Translations under genes and position numbers: made by a program | DNA from: Astragalus membranaceus | Taxonomy: Eukaryota > Streptophyta > Magnoliopsida > Fabales > Fabaceae | Length of the DNA stretch: 64,000 bases | Reading direction: 5' to 3' | Assembly: GCA_039519185.1 (NCBI GenBank) | Contig: CM076854.1 | Location: forward strand, 151,179,402 to 151,243,401 | Shown here: piece by piece, positions 32,711 to 44,794 of the stretch | How positions within the stretch are numbered: position 1 is the first letter of the stretch | Layout: the number at the start of each line of letters is the position of its first letter | The notes under the pieces: generated by a model | Seen by the model: only the letters and a program-made list of their open reading frames with translations | The model's database searches: none | Told to the model about the DNA's origin: nothing

Positions 32711-35700
32711 ATTCTGTTGGTTGATTTGAAATGACCGATGCTGCTGTATTGGATTGAGGTACCTGCATACGTTAGTTGATGCAAGGAATGGTGCATGGAG
32801 TAATGGGTGCATGTTATGCAAAAGCATGTTATGCAGGAGCATGTTATGCCATGAATTTGGTGTGATGATGCATGTGGTGGAACATTCTTGAGGTTTTCCT
32901 TTTGATTTGTTTTTTCTTGATCAGCTTTCTTTTCTGATCATCTGTTTTTTTTTTATTTGCTCTTTTTGCTATGTGAGGATGCAAATGCAATACTTTGATG
33001 CCTGATATGAAATGGTTGATTGGGAAACATAGGCATATGGGATGAATGCATGAAATGCGAATGCAAATGAAATGTTTGGATGCTAATGTTATGATGCATA
33101 GTGTAATGATATGAAATGGTTGATTGGGAAACATAGGCATTTTGGATGACATGCGATGAATGCATGAAATGCGAATGTGAATATGATGTGAATGAAATGC
33201 TTGGATGCAAATGTTATGACACGGGATGACGTGTTTTTGCTTTTATGATGCAATGATGCAATGCTTTGATGCTTGATGGAATGAGATGGAAGATTTTTTG
33301 CTTTTATCCGTTGCTTCTTTTTTTGTTGCCTTTCATGAAATGATGATGTTGGCGCGATGCAAACTATGATAAACAAAATGGAACGCCTAAATGCATGAGG
33401 CGAAAAATAGGATATGAATGATTAAACATTTTTGTGATGATGAGATGCAAGACTTTGAATGCAGAGAATTGAGATGATTATTGACCATTTTGTTGAGAAA
33501 AAAAAAATGGAATTTGATTCAAACTCCGGTGTTCTCAAGATTTTATTTACAAACAAGCTCACTTGTTTTCTCTTCCAATGACGACTGAATCTTAAATATC
33601 GCATGACTAACTTGTGTTCTCTCTCTTTGAAGCATTGTCTAGTAAGCATGCATAGGAGTGCAAATGTGAATGAATGAGTCAGTTAGCTTGGAATTGGTTT
33701 AGGGCATGGAAATTTATGGCAAGTGAAGGAATGACAGACATGGTTATTGCCGAAGCTTATGAAGGACCAAGAGATACAAGATTGCCCCAATTCAGGTCTT
33801 TGACGAGTGAATAACTTGCCCCTGTCTTGTGGTGACAACAACTAGGGGTGTAGAAGATGATGAATTGGGAACGCTTCGGCTCTTGGGATGAAAGATGGAA
33901 TGAAAGGGGTTTTGCTTCAACCCACAGAATTTGATGTTGCCCCAGTCATAACAAGGACAAAGCTACCCCAATCAGAATGACAAGGTCTTGTTTAGGATGG
34001 TGAGTTGAGAAATTGCCCCGGTGAGGTTTTTATGGGAATGAATGAGGTGAAGGAATGGGAGTGTACTTGCCCCACTTTGGAATGATATTGACAACTGGAG
34101 TGACATGGGATGGGCATTGAACAGACTTTCCCAAGACTAGGGTGTGTGGGTGGTGAGGAGAATGCCCCAACATTTGGGTCTGAGTGGTATTCTCAATGCA
34201 AATCTTTGGTTCTCTACTGATGTCTTGACTTTTGGTGCGAAAGAATCCTTACCTGGTGATCACTAAACCTTGTTTTAATGCATCTTGAATGTGTTTTGGA
34301 GTGCAAGTCCCTCCTTTTTTATTTTGTCAGCTTTCTTTTTTCTGACTATTTGTTTTTGTTTCCTCAGTTCTCTTTTTTCTGAGGGTTCATTCTTTCTTGA
34401 TCAGCTTTCCTTTTTCTGTTTTTGAGCAAACACATTGTACATAGATAAGCTTGTTCGTCCTAAGATTAGAATTTGAGCAACCGGTCATTGATCGGAATGG
34501 ACTTTTCGGGATTGTGGTGTTTTGTGGAGGAAGGAGGGTTAGACTTAATGAAGTGTTTGAGGCTAATGGGAGGATGAGTTTTGTTCGGCGTTGATTGACG
34601 GTTAATGGTCTATGAGGAAGATGGTTGTTGGGCTTGTTTGGGCTCTGTTAAAGCAAATTCGTGTCTCATGGTAGAAGGACTAAGGGGTTTGATGTTGAGG
34701 CCAAAGGAAGTGTTTGAAGGTTTATGGAACCAGGTGTTGGAATAATGAAGTGTTTATTTAGACAAGGATCTCTTGTACTTTGTGGTAACATGTACCAGCT
34801 CACCATTTTCTTTTGTTTTGGGATTTTCATTTTTGAATCCCCCTTTTTTGATTTTCTCTTTTTCCCTTTTTTTTTTGACTCGGGTGAGCTGATAAAAAGT
34901 GATGCACTGTTTTTTTATTTGGGGTGATCCTTGTCTAGGGTGATTTTTGGATTTTGGTTTTTCTTGGCTCAAGGTGGGTAGGAAAGGGACTTTCTGGGAT
35001 TTTGGGGTTTTTGAGGAGATTGCCAAACTTCATTTCAAATCCCGATTGCTTATTTCTATAAGAGTTTATCCATCTTCATGTGTTTGCTCCTTTTTTTCTT
35101 TTTGTGCCCTAATTTTTGCCTGGACCGCTCTTTGCGAGTTTTCAGTCCACCGGGCGCTCCTTTTTGCCTAGGCCGCCCTTTGCGGGTTTTCAACCTAGCG
35201 AGCTTGTTTTCTTGTTTATTATATTATTATTATTATTATTTTTTCTGAGAGACTTGCACTGAAGGAAAATGATATTAATCAAGGGGAATTAATGATCACA
35301 GACTTGCCCCAGCATGGAGGACTTGAATCAAAAGCCAAATACGCACTGATGGGGAGAATATGCACTTTATGGGTGGATGGGGCGGGACTAGACTTGGACG
35401 GGAAACTGTGGTAAGGGAGGAAAACCAACGGACTCAAACAAGAGAATGCACTCATAGCATGCACGCTCATTAGAGGAATGCTTCACAGAGAGTTAACATC
35501 AGTTAAAATTTTGTTTTTTCTTTGACACACTATTTCAGTCTTTTGTCATAGAATGGTTTTGAAAGAAATGCAAATGAGCTATTGATTTGAAAAACTGAGT
35601 GCCTTGGAACACCTTGAGTTTGCAACCAAGTAAGGATAAACTTTTTCAAAAAGGCTGATTGTTTCGCAAGAACGTCTCGCTTCTCACCACAACTCTTATT

Positions 35701-36399
35701 TTATGCAAGTATGATGCAAATGCGTGGCTTATTCTAAATATGGAAGAGTGTGGCTTATTCTAAATATGGAATGCCAATGCGAATGATGCAAGAATGATGC
35801 CCCTTTTTTTTTTCAAAATGATTTTTGATTTTGATTTTATTTTTATTTTTTTAGAGGCGAGACAAGGTATGAAATGCCAATGCCCATTTTTTCCTTTTGA
35901 ATGATGAAAGATGCAGGAATGATGTTTTTCTCTAAATGATGATGATTTGAATGAGATGCTTTCTTGTTTTCATTTTTTTGTGCAATGAAATGCATGATAC
36001 TCACAATGATTTTTTTTTCTTTTTTTTTAGTTTTGGAACATGATTTTGAAAATTATTTGGAGATGCAAATGATTTATTGGAAAAAAAGGTTTTAGAAAAA
36101 TGTGCTTGATGGGGTATGACCCGTTCCTACGTATCCCCATTGTATTGAGGAATCAAAGCTTACGTAGTTCTACTGTGTCCTTTTTTTTGAAGTAATGCAT
36201 GAATGTCTCATCTTGGATGAACTTGACGAGGATTTTTTTTGCATGATTATAAATGAAATGCTTATGCTATGCAGATGATAATTGTTTTTGTTTTATCTTT
36301 ATGTGATGAAAGGGAATGCAAGATGAATGGTTTTTTCAAAATTGGAATTTTATGCAATGCAAATGATGCAATGATGCAAGGATGCTTTTTTTTGTGTTT
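32711..36399 (-). other. Element B internal non-coding region replacing gag-pol
   Basis: The start (GAGGTACCTGCATACG at about 32757; GATGCAAGGAATGGTGCATG) matches A and C just after the minisatellite. ATGC-rich low-complexity sequence at 32960-33450 follows, and then a zone with repeated TTGCCCC words (33782, 33812, 33932, 34012, 34066, 34161, 35302). The CGGGTTTTCAACCTAGCGAGC block at about 35185 is the one that lies beside the pol stop in A and C; after it pol, gag and ORF1 are missing. A CTACGTATCC...TTACGTAG word pair, otherwise an LTR feature, is at 36128-36165. No gene is supported. Confidence 0.7.
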
Positions 36400-37342
36400 T
36401 TGTAGAAAGAGGATATTTACAGGTGGTGATTTGAAAATTTTCACACTATATGCCACCTCATATAGGCGTTTATGAAAGAGAAGGAAAAAAATATTCTATT
36501 TTTGATTTTGTTGTTTTTTTTTTTTTTCAAAAAAAAATCGTTGGCGGGAAAGAACTAAACTAGATGTAATAATGCAACACACAATTTTGGAAAAGCCCTT
36601 GTGACCTAAAAAGAGGTGAGACCTACGATCTAGGGCAATTTAAAGGGTAATCCTCCCATGTAGTTCCATTCACTCCCTCACAAGGCCACCAGAGCTACAG
36701 TCCCTTTCACAAAACTCCCCACAAATGCAGCAAACTGCTAGATGTGAGGCATCATGAAAGAGCACAACTCTGGTTGAAACTTTCGCAAGTAGCCAAACGG
36801 ACAAAGGTCCTGATGGGCTCTCACTACTCGAATCCACTCTCCTAAGTTTTTTTGCAGACCTGGGTTATGGTCCCACTCAAAACACATAGTCACAGGGTAT
36901 AAGTGTAGTGTGTGTCAAGGGCATTTTCCCTAGCACTACCCCCACCTGAAATGAAAACCAGAGCAGTCCAGACAAAAGTAAGCAATAACAAGTTATCTAC
37001 CCTAGGGTTTCATACCTAGAATATCTATAAACAAGGATACTGCTTACCTTAGGAAGAGGAGCCAAGAAGAGGGGATATGATAGAATGGGGAAGAGATGCA
37101 TGAACTTACCTTTGGAGAAAAGGAGCAAAGAAGAAGGGAACATGGGGGGTTGGAAGAATGCATGAGCATAAGCAATAAAAGAAAAGGAGTAGAAGAGGAG
37201 ATAGGGAACAACAAAGAAGACAAATGCATATGCCTACAATCAATGATAAGAAAGAAAGCCAAACAAGATATTAATCAAATCAACAATACGTTAAACCACG
37301 CATTTTAATTAGTTAGGCTTGACCCTCGTCTTTTAAAAAGTA
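36400..37342 (-). other. Element B 5' leader
   Basis: It closely matches the leader of element A (about 47440-48400): GGAAAAGCCCTTGTGACC, AAACGGACAAAGGTCCTGAT, CAGAGCAGTCCAGACAA, GCATGAGCATAAGC. On the sense strand good splice donors are visible (CCAAAG/GTAAGTTC at about 37106, CCTAAG/GTAAGCAG at about 37045) and acceptor-like ATAACCCAG or TCTGCA(A/G) near 36860, so a leader intron is possible. Confidence 0.65.
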
Positions 37343-37360
37343 TCCCCAGTGGAGTCGCCA
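37343..37360 (-). promoter_or_regulatory. Element B primer-binding site
   Basis: Sense TGGCGACTCCACTGGGGA lies two bases after the 5' LTR end. It would pair with a tRNA ending ...GTCGCCA; I did not identify the tRNA. This site is intact here but deleted in element A. Confidence 0.8.
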
Positions 37361-37362
37361 GC

Positions 37363-39464
37363 TGTTGCACCCCGAAAAATCCCCGTTTTGGGTTTCTCAA
37401 TGTAAAACGTGGAAAAATTTTGGAGCCGCCACCAATATTTTAATTTTAAGACCAAAACATTGAAAAAAGGTCTTTTGGACAAGGCGGATGGTCTTTTGAA
37501 AACTAGAGATATAGGTTCGGGGGTCGATTACGTGCGAGGAAGGTGTTAGCACCGCGCACGTCCTTTCTACCGAAAGGGAACCTCTAATTAAATGTGTGGT
37601 TTTAACGTTTGATTTGAAAAATACCTAGATTTGCCTATTTATTTCTTGTTTGAAGACGAATGAGAAAACTTACTGGAAATCTTATTTGTTGCGAGAAAGG
37701 GGGGAAAAGGGTTTTTAGGAAAAAGTGCTTGACGGGACATGGCCCGCTCCTACGTATCTCCCGGTGCGATGGAGAATTCGAAGCTACGTAGTTCTTGGTT
37801 CCTTTTTTAAAGTTTTTGTTTTTTATCCTTTTTAGTGAGTTTTTTGAAATAGGACGAGCATTAGCAAATGATTAAACTAGCAGAGGCTATGATGAATCAC
37901 TGCTAAATGCTCAAAAAGAGTTGTACCGCCAGTCAAACGAACAAAGGTTCTGATGGACTATTGATAACAACTTGTTTTTATTATCTTTTTGAGAGTGATT
38001 TTCGAAAAAGATTGATTTGCACAATGATCAAACTAACAAAGGTTATGATGGACCATCGTTTATTATTCTTATGAGAAAAAGACATTGCCACTAATAGCTA
38101 AACGAACAAAGGCTCTGATGAGCTACTAGTAGCAATGGGTTTGACAATGATTCCTTTTATTTGTTTTGTGAAAATGATTTGTTCACGGTTGAAAAAGGAT
38201 TTTTATTTGTTGCGCTTGACGAGAACGTGACTCGCTCCTACGTATCCCGAATGGGAATCAAAGCGACGTAGTTCTAATGAAAAATGTTTTTGAAAGGGTT
38301 TGAAAGGGACAAGTTGAATCATCTGAGACCATCTTCACCACTTAGAACATGATGCACTAGGCATAAGTGGGAATCATATGGTTCATCATCAACAATGACA
38401 TTATAGCTAAATTAAATCACATAGGGCAATTTTGCCATGGATCATAATGATTAAATATTAACAAATATAAAAACAGAAATACCTCTGATGAAGGCGGATA
38501 CTACGACTTGAAGAACGCCATTCCAACTAACTCTTGCAGAAGATCAGCTCAGACGGACCAACGGAACGAATAGAGCGAAAAAATAAAGCGTAGAAGAGTT
38601 TTTTCTAAAATGTGAGAGATTTCGAGAAAAATGGGTTTTTTCTCTGATCTCGTGGAAATGTCTGTGAAAATCTGTGTGTCTGGTGTGTGAAACACTCTTG
38701 CCTATTTATAGGCGTAGGAAAAAAATTGGTTTTTGAAAACCATTTAATGCAATACATAATCGATTAAGGCCTTCATTTGTTTAACATGACATAATCGATT
38801 ATTTGATGGAAAAGGAAACCTTGGAGTAGCATGATAATCGATTATGTGTGAAGGAAAAACAAGTGTATAATCGATTATCAACCTTCCTAAAAAGGTGGTA
38901 ATCGATTATATGCTTAGTTACAAGAAGGGAGTAATCGATTTATTTGATAAATATGGAAACTTCCATTTGCTTCATAATCGATTATGTGTGATGTGCAAAT
39001 GAAGGCTAATCGATTATTTGCTTCCTAATTGATTAGGATAATCGATTTATTGTTGTAAATAAGGAAACAATCGATTATTTGTTTTAGTAAAGATAGGAGA
39101 GTAATCGATTATGTGCTCTGAAAACATTCAGGCACATAATCTATTACCATAATCCATTATCTTTGTAAAAATATAGGATTTTAATTTCAAGCCCTCAACC
39201 AAAATATTTTTAGAAATATTTTTCAAAACTATTTTGATGCACCATGCATGTTTTGAAACACTCATCTCTCAGCTACTAAAAGTCATAGACCTTCAGTGAT
39301 AAATGACCAAAACGCCCTTTTTAACTCTAAAAAATGATTTCAGAAACTTTGGAATGGTTTCTAGGACCCAAAATGCAATGCATAATTTATTATATATTTT
39401 TGTTTTTCTTTTTGTGTGGAAAATTAGGGTTTTGACCAAAGCCGGACAAAATTGGGGTATGACA
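37363..39464 (-). repeat. Element B 5' LTR
   Basis: Nearly identical to the 3' LTR; I see about six substitutions (for example GTAAAACG for GTACAACG, CACCGCGC for CACCACGC, AACGGAAC for AACGAAAC) and one missing A in an A-run. The TAATCGATTA array is at about 38755-39155. Confidence 0.92.
38700..38712 (-). promoter_or_regulatory. TATA box of the element B 5' LTR promoter
   Basis: Sense CCTATAAATAGG, with the palindrome array on its upstream side. This is the copy that would drive element transcription. Confidence 0.6.
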
Positions 39465-39469
39465 AGCAC

Positions 39470-40318
39470 CTTATCATCATGGGCATAAGCTGCCATTTTT
39501 CTAACATACATCGTCAAATGACTGGACGGACACCCAGTGCCACAGTATTTATCAAAATCAGGTGCCTTGAATTTAGGAGGGATGGCAACATCTGGGACGA
39601 GACACAAATCTCGGGCATCTTTAGCTCTAGTACCCGATCCTTCCATAGCTCTTAGGCATTCTTCCAACAGGTGATACCGATCTCTTGGCTGCGAACTCTC
39701 AAACAAATGACCATGTGGATAGTTCCCCGGACTGTGATAATAACCCCCATACTGGGCAGGGTTTCCCATATGATGGACAGTATTCTGAGGATTCATGGCG
39801 ACTCCCGGAGTAGGGCTAGACGAGCTTCTTGGCAGCACCATGCCGGGACTAGGAGTGTGGATTTGTGGTCCACCAGCAACTCCACTAGATACCACTACAG
39901 CAGATTGGCTCGATCTCACGGGATTTGCTTCAGCGACAGACGGCATATAAACCATTGGCATCCCCCAGGGATATATCTGCGCATTCGGATGACTCTGTCC
40001 GCTTACCCTGGGAGAATGGGCAAAGTGGCTGATCCCGGGCCCTGGAGGAGGGTGAGTAGCTGTAGTCTCAGCAGACACCGGAGGAGAAACGAAAGTAACA
40101 ACCCCTTCAGGATTTACAACAGCAGTGGCCCCAGCAGCGGCCCCACCTCTCAGATTTTGCAGCAGACTCATCACTTCGGCCATCTGTGCTTCCATAGCCT
40201 CAACTTTGGTCTTCAAGGCCTGATTTTCCTGAGCCAGTTGCTCAGGGTTAAGAATCTCCACAACCAACTCGTCTTGACCCAGGTGGTCCTCATCCCCGAA
40301 ATTTTGATTGCTCGCCAT
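39470..40318 (-). pseudogene. Element A gag, N-terminal part, cut by element B
   Basis: ATG at 40318 (MASNQNFGDEDHL); an in-frame ATG further upstream (40441) lies in leader-like sequence and is less likely because element C shows the same MAS start at 61868. A short coiled coil (LAQENQALKTKVEAMEAQMA) is followed by a Pro/Ser/Gly-rich stretch and YHLLEECLRAMEGSGTRAKD, then PPKFKAPDFDKYCGTGCP, the entry of the gag core. At 39469 element B interrupts, and the frame resumes at 28985. Confidence 0.85.
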
Positions 40319-40741
40319 CAATTTTGCTTGTAGACGGGTGTAATATCGGTGTTGCCGAACCAGCTTGCCTTTCTTTTCTGTTTGCGGAACACTTTTATGA
40401 GTACAAGAATAAATGCATAAATGAATGTAATGCATATGCACATGACTTTATGTTATTTTTGTGTTCGGCGCCGGGAATCGTGGGATAACTCGCTCTTGTC
40501 ATGAGCAGATATTGAAACATTTTAAGAGCGTGACTAAAGTTGGGATCAACAAGCGATATGAGCATACTTCATTCAAGTTTTAAACCATTCATAAGAAAGA
40601 AAAAAGTACCATACCATTAAGAGTGCCATACGATATCTCTCAAATAAGAATACAATGCTCTTAGAAAATTACAATATTCCAAAGGAAAATTACAACTTCC
40701 TAGAGAACATTCTAAAAAGAGAAATTGCAATGCACCGGGAT
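40319..40741 (-). other. Element A spacer between ORF1 and gag
   Basis: About 420 bases without a supported gene; it corresponds to 61869-62195 in element C. Confidence 0.6.
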
Positions 40742-42217
40742 CTAGTAACATATGGCCTTCAACTTCTCTTTCTTTTCCTTTTCTTTGTTTGCAGCAGCGG
40801 CTCTCTCAGCCTTTTCCATGAGCTCCTCAGTCAGGGCCTTGCAGAAGTTCACAAACTCATACACATGTACTGGGGTATTGAAGGGAAACATCTCAGCTTC
40901 GGCCCTCCGTAGCCTTCTGGGGACATCCCTTACAGCTTGATTAGCTAGCCATGCCAACTTTGAGAATTTACCCCTCCAAAGTCGGATCTCATCTCTTAGC
41001 TCTTTAACAATCTCTTGCTCTTCTATCTTGCCAATCAGTGCTAGGAAGCGCTGCTCCCAGTACTTGCTCTCCGCTTGCACCTGCCTATAAGACTCCCCTA
41101 GGTACCGGAGATTCCTTTTCAGTTCATCAGATCTCCCTTGCTCATACCTCAGCATTTCTTGATATTCTTTGAGAACATTCCCAATGGAATTTCTTTCTTG
41201 TTCAAGACTCCTCAACTGACTTTTCAACTCCACCACCAAGTGAGGTTTCTGCCTGGACTCAGTTGCCACAATCTTCCATTCTTTGGCTTCTTCAAGTGCT
41301 TTCCTTGTTTTCTGCTTGTACCTTTGGAGTTCATCTCTAGCCCCCCTTAGGTATTTCTGAGCTTCTAATTTACTCTTCTCTTCCGCTTTGAATCGTTTGA
41401 CACTCTCCTCAACAACTATCATCTTAATCTCATTCTCTTCCTCCAACTTCTCTTTTAGCAGGGTTACTTTCTCCAACTCCGCTTGCAATGCCTTTTTTCC
41501 TTCTTCCGCTTTTACTAGGGCAGACTTAACCTCATTCAGCTCCTCAAGGGTGGGAAGGTGAGGCTCCGGCATCCCTTTCTCAACTGGCAATGCCTCTTGA
41601 GAAGGTGGACGAGCACTTTGGATCCTTTCATGCAACCATTGGTAAAAAGTGACATCACCAACCTTTTTCACAAGCTCATTCTTATCTTTACGGACCACAG
41701 TTTCCCATGCCTTTGAGATTTTCCGAAGCAAACCCTTGTTCTTCGGATCTTCTTTGTCAAGGAAGATAGGAGCCAACATGTCTTCAGTAGGCATATTCCT
41801 CATAGGGTACCCAAGCTGTCGGATAGTCAAGGAAGGATTATAGTTGATGCAGCCTTGAGTCCCCATCAGTGGCACATTCTGAAAGTCTCCACACTGAAAC
41901 ACTACTGAGGGTCTGTTCTTCCAACATGAATAAGTGAACCAGCGGATCTTGAGGGCATTGAGACTCCCTAAGGCATGCACCCACTCCTGAGCACTTTTGA
42001 CTTCTACTTCGCAACCCATGGCATAGTCCATCAGATCCGTAGCTTGCTTCTTGTGAGCGATGACATGGTTGAGGAACCAGGCATAAAGAACATGGAGAGA
42101 GCAGGCAATCTTCTTTTTCCCCAACACTCGATGATGAGTAAAGGAGTAGTAAGTGTCTGCGAGGACAGCTGGAACTGGGTTAATTGGACTATCCTTGTTT
42201 ATGAAGGCTAAAAACAC
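40742..42217 (-). pseudogene. Element A ORF1, C-terminal part (DUF7745-like plus coiled coil)
   Basis: The part of ORF1 after CACTA-3. It continues the DUF7745-like domain (PVPAVLADTYYSFTHHR; LMGTQGCINYNPSLTIRQLG), then a long coiled coil (LEKVTLLKEKLEEENEIK; QAESKYWEQRFLALIGKIEE) and a Lys-rich end; stop at 40742-40744. Element C encodes the same arrangement (MPVLYRWFASHV; LVGTRGCITYNPALALRQLG). The function of Ogre ORF1 is unknown; a structural or nucleic-acid role is only a guess. The frame is open throughout, so the insertion is the main break. Confidence 0.75.
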
Positions 42218-42237
42218 CACTACTAGAAAAACAGTTT

Positions 42238-42520
42238 TTAGCGTCGGCCAAAAGCCCACGCTAACAGGCCAAAAGCGGACGCTAACCGTGATCTAGCGTC
42301 TGAGTAGCGTCGACCAAGTGTCAAGGCTAAAATGTTCGAAGGTAAATGTAGCGTCCCATAATTTTAGCCGACGCTACTTCCAGGGCCACGTGTTGACGCT
42401 AGTTCCAGGGCCGACGCTACTTAGTCAATCAAAAAAAGTCAACGAATTAACTAGCGTCGGCCAGGCCGACGCTAAAGTCAACAACATGATAGTCAACTTA
42501 AAGTGTAGCGTCGGCTGAGC
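42238..42520. repeat. CACTA-3 left subterminal repeats, core TAGCGTCGGCC
   Basis: Copies in both orientations: TTAGCGTCGGCC, AGCCCACGCTAA, GCCGACGCTACTT, CTAGCGTCGGCCAGGCCGAC, GTAGCGTCGGCTGAGCC. The right end has the same words at 46570-46690. Confidence 0.85.
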
Positions 42521-42924
42521 CCACGCTAATGTAATTTTTTTTTTAAAAAAATTGCATCCTGATACAGAAACACTTATAGAAACCACAAGCCACTATTTTA
42601 GCTAAAATCATGAAACAAAAGCCACAAGATATGCAATTTTCATGTTAATCACCAAATAACAAATGCAAATAAACAACCTTCACTGATTAATTAAAAATGA
42701 AAGCAGAATCCCTCTTATCCTCATAATATTACTGTAAACTAAAGGACTACATCAAATCCAGCAAGAACTATACCATGTAAAAGCATCCAATGTAAATGTA
42801 ATCAACAAACTTTGTAAATGGAAACTGAAATCCATGCCAACTAAATACTACAGGAAACAGAAAATATCATATCAATTGGAAACAATTGATACAAGCATAA
42901 CAAGGACAGCAGCAAATCTATTAC

Positions 42925-43151
42925 CGTATCCAGAAACAAAGGCTGGACATCATCTAAAAATATATTATTGGAGCTTCTGTATAGATCAAAATCCCATTTT
43001 TCTCCACTTTCATGGCGCCCACTAGTAATCCAATCAACAACGACCAAATTTGAGTCCAAAGAGAAGACTTGTTTTTAATAGTATCTTGCAGTGGAAAAAC
43101 ATGTTCTGGATCTGGAATTATGGCTAAAAGTGCATTGCTTCCAACTCTAGC
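42925..43151 (-). pseudogene. Captured ureD (urease accessory protein) exon
   Basis: Read on the minus strand from the acceptor TAG/GCTAGAG: ARVGSNALLAIIPDP, then, after a one-base change near 43105, FSTARYY, a TAA where the family has Gln, and LVVVDWITSGRHESGEKWDF with NNIFLDDVQPLFLDTV up to the donor ACG/GTAATA. This is the conserved middle of plant UreD, which helps load nickel into urease. With a stop and a frame change it cannot give a working UreD. The flanking GT-AG sites show it was captured as genomic DNA with introns. The parent gene is not in the window. Confidence 0.82.
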
Positions 43152-43436
43152 CTACTACACAGGATGAATTAACTGTTGTCAGTTTTCACTTGAAACCAAT
43201 AAACCCATCAAAAGTCAAATTATTATGCCACAAACATAAATTATGATAATCATCAGGTATTGTAAAGCAAAATATAATCATCATGATATTATGAATACAA
43301 ATTCGTTTGATGAATCCTCTTTTAAAGAACTCATTTAGTTTTAATCATGATACTATGAATACGATTTTGTTTTTAGACAATAAATACATGAAATGAGGAA
43401 GTTAAATTCAAACATAATTTTGATGAGTAAAAATAC

Positions 43437-43511
43437 CTCAAGTTTCCGTATTGCAGCTTCGGCCTTTGCTTTCTACAGATTCTCCCATGCAATGATTTTG
43501 GCTTCCTCTCT
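43437..43511 (-). pseudogene. Captured remorin-family exon
   Basis: 25 codons in phase 0 between TATAG/ and /GTATTT: REEAKIIAWENL, an in-frame TAG, then KAKAEAAIRKLE. This is the first half of the remorin C-terminal coiled coil. Remorins are plasma-membrane nanodomain proteins of plants. The stop is at a place where relatives have Gln (a CAG-to-TAG change). Confidence 0.7.
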
Positions 43512-44074
43512 CTATAACCTACTCCAAAAAAAGAAGTTCATAAATAAATGTACAAGTAAAACAACCACACTTGTATCTTTTGATCTTTAAATGAATAATG
43601 GTGAGATTGAGATATCTTGCTAATGTTGATGATCTAACTCAGAACTGAAAACTGCGGCAGTCAATAATGAGATTCATTTGCAGTCTCCAAACTCAGAAAA
43701 TTCTATATCTGGAGATTGTTCTACTGCAATACAACACCTAAACCAAATAACAGAGTTTCTAAAAGTATGCTATTTAGCATTTATGTGACATACTTGCAAG
43801 TGTCCATGTTAATGATATTGTTAGTGGAATATAGTGTGCATACTAGGACAAGACTTGCAAGTGTCCATGTTAATGAACCAGAAATGAAGCATGTATTCTC
43901 TTTGCAAACTAGGACAAGACTTTGGACAAAATAATAGAGAAGAAAGAAAGATAGCTGCATTGAAAACATAATTACTTGATGAGCTTATAAAAGATGAAGG
44001 TAGCTTACAAGTGGCTAAACACAGAAAATCAGGAGGAAAAGTAAACAAATCACCAATTTCCATTTTCCCATTAC

Positions 44075-44185
44075 CTCAAGAGGAGTCAAAGGATAGTCGT
44101 CAACAAACTTATCATTTCTTTTAGTGTTTGTACGGTGAAAGAGTCCTCCTATATATCCATGATCGCGATCCAACCATAGCATTAG
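44075..44185 (-). pseudogene. Captured exon, gene not recognised (DRDHGYIGGLF)
   Basis: 37 codons, open, phase 0 at both ends, between ATGTAG/ and /GTAATG: LWLDRDHGYIGGLFHRTN, then KFVDDYPLTPLE. It looks like real coding sequence and is undisturbed, but I cannot name the family. Confidence 0.5.
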
Positions 44186-44794
44186 CTACATGCAGGAAAA
44201 TATGGATGCCAGTCAGATCAAGCAGCACTTATAAATCAGTGCTTATATCTTCTAAATCAGTGCCTTTAGAGTGTAGTTCAATGTCAAATGCATATTAGTC
44301 AGATCAAGCAGCACTTATAAACCTCAAAACAAGAGTAAACCATCCCCCTTTAGCGGCAGTGACAATCATTCATTTATATCTTTACTCAATCAAATGATTT
44401 CCAGAAAATGCAGGTAAAGAAAGACTCAACCTATTTGTCCATTAATAATATTGATGAAAATGAGATTTTATTGATGAAATGAGCACTTTTGAATGAAGTT
44501 AATTTACACTATCTAATCTCCAGAAATAAACATGCACCTCAAGTGCTAGTAACTAGAAGAAACATAATTGTCCATGAAACAAAGTATCAAACCAATGACT
44601 TAATACAGATAACAAAACCAGTAACTTATTCAATGAGTTATGATCAAGACAATTTTCTTTATCCTTGCACATGAGTTTAACTTGATCACAGGAAAGTAAT
44701 ACACATTTGTCCCATTCATACCCACTCCAAACCCAAAATTTGCAACACACTAATACATAAATCTAGAAATACACAAGCACTAAAAAAATGATAC

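Larger units (their letters stand above)
28986..39464 (-). mobile_element. Element B: non-autonomous, coding-free LTR element (LARD-like) inserted in gag of A
   Basis: It is bounded by two LTRs (28986-31088 and 37363-39464) with flanking duplication AGCAC (28981-28985 and 39465-39469). Orientation is minus: the primer-binding site is at 37343-37360 next to the right LTR and the polypurine tract at 31089-31103 next to the left LTR. The 6.3-kb internal region has no gag, protease, RT or integrase. It does have sequences of Ogre non-coding regions: the 5' leader, the minisatellite and the GGGTTTTCAACCTAGCGAGC block that flanks pol in A and C. The LTRs differ at about 6 bases and one indel in 2.1 kb, so insertion is recent. 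Confidence 0.92.

Noticed and set aside
31605..32724. Long open frames with repeated EGSGGAQRAQ-type peptide
   Set aside because: They lie entirely in the 20-bp minisatellite, which happens to lack stops; other frames are equally open.
33000..33652. His/Ser-rich minus-strand frames
   Set aside because: Produced by ATGC-rich low-complexity sequence in the element B interior.
39303..40333. Plus-strand frames at 39303-39488 and 39671-40333
   Set aside because: Shadows of the LTR of B and of element A gag on the other strand.
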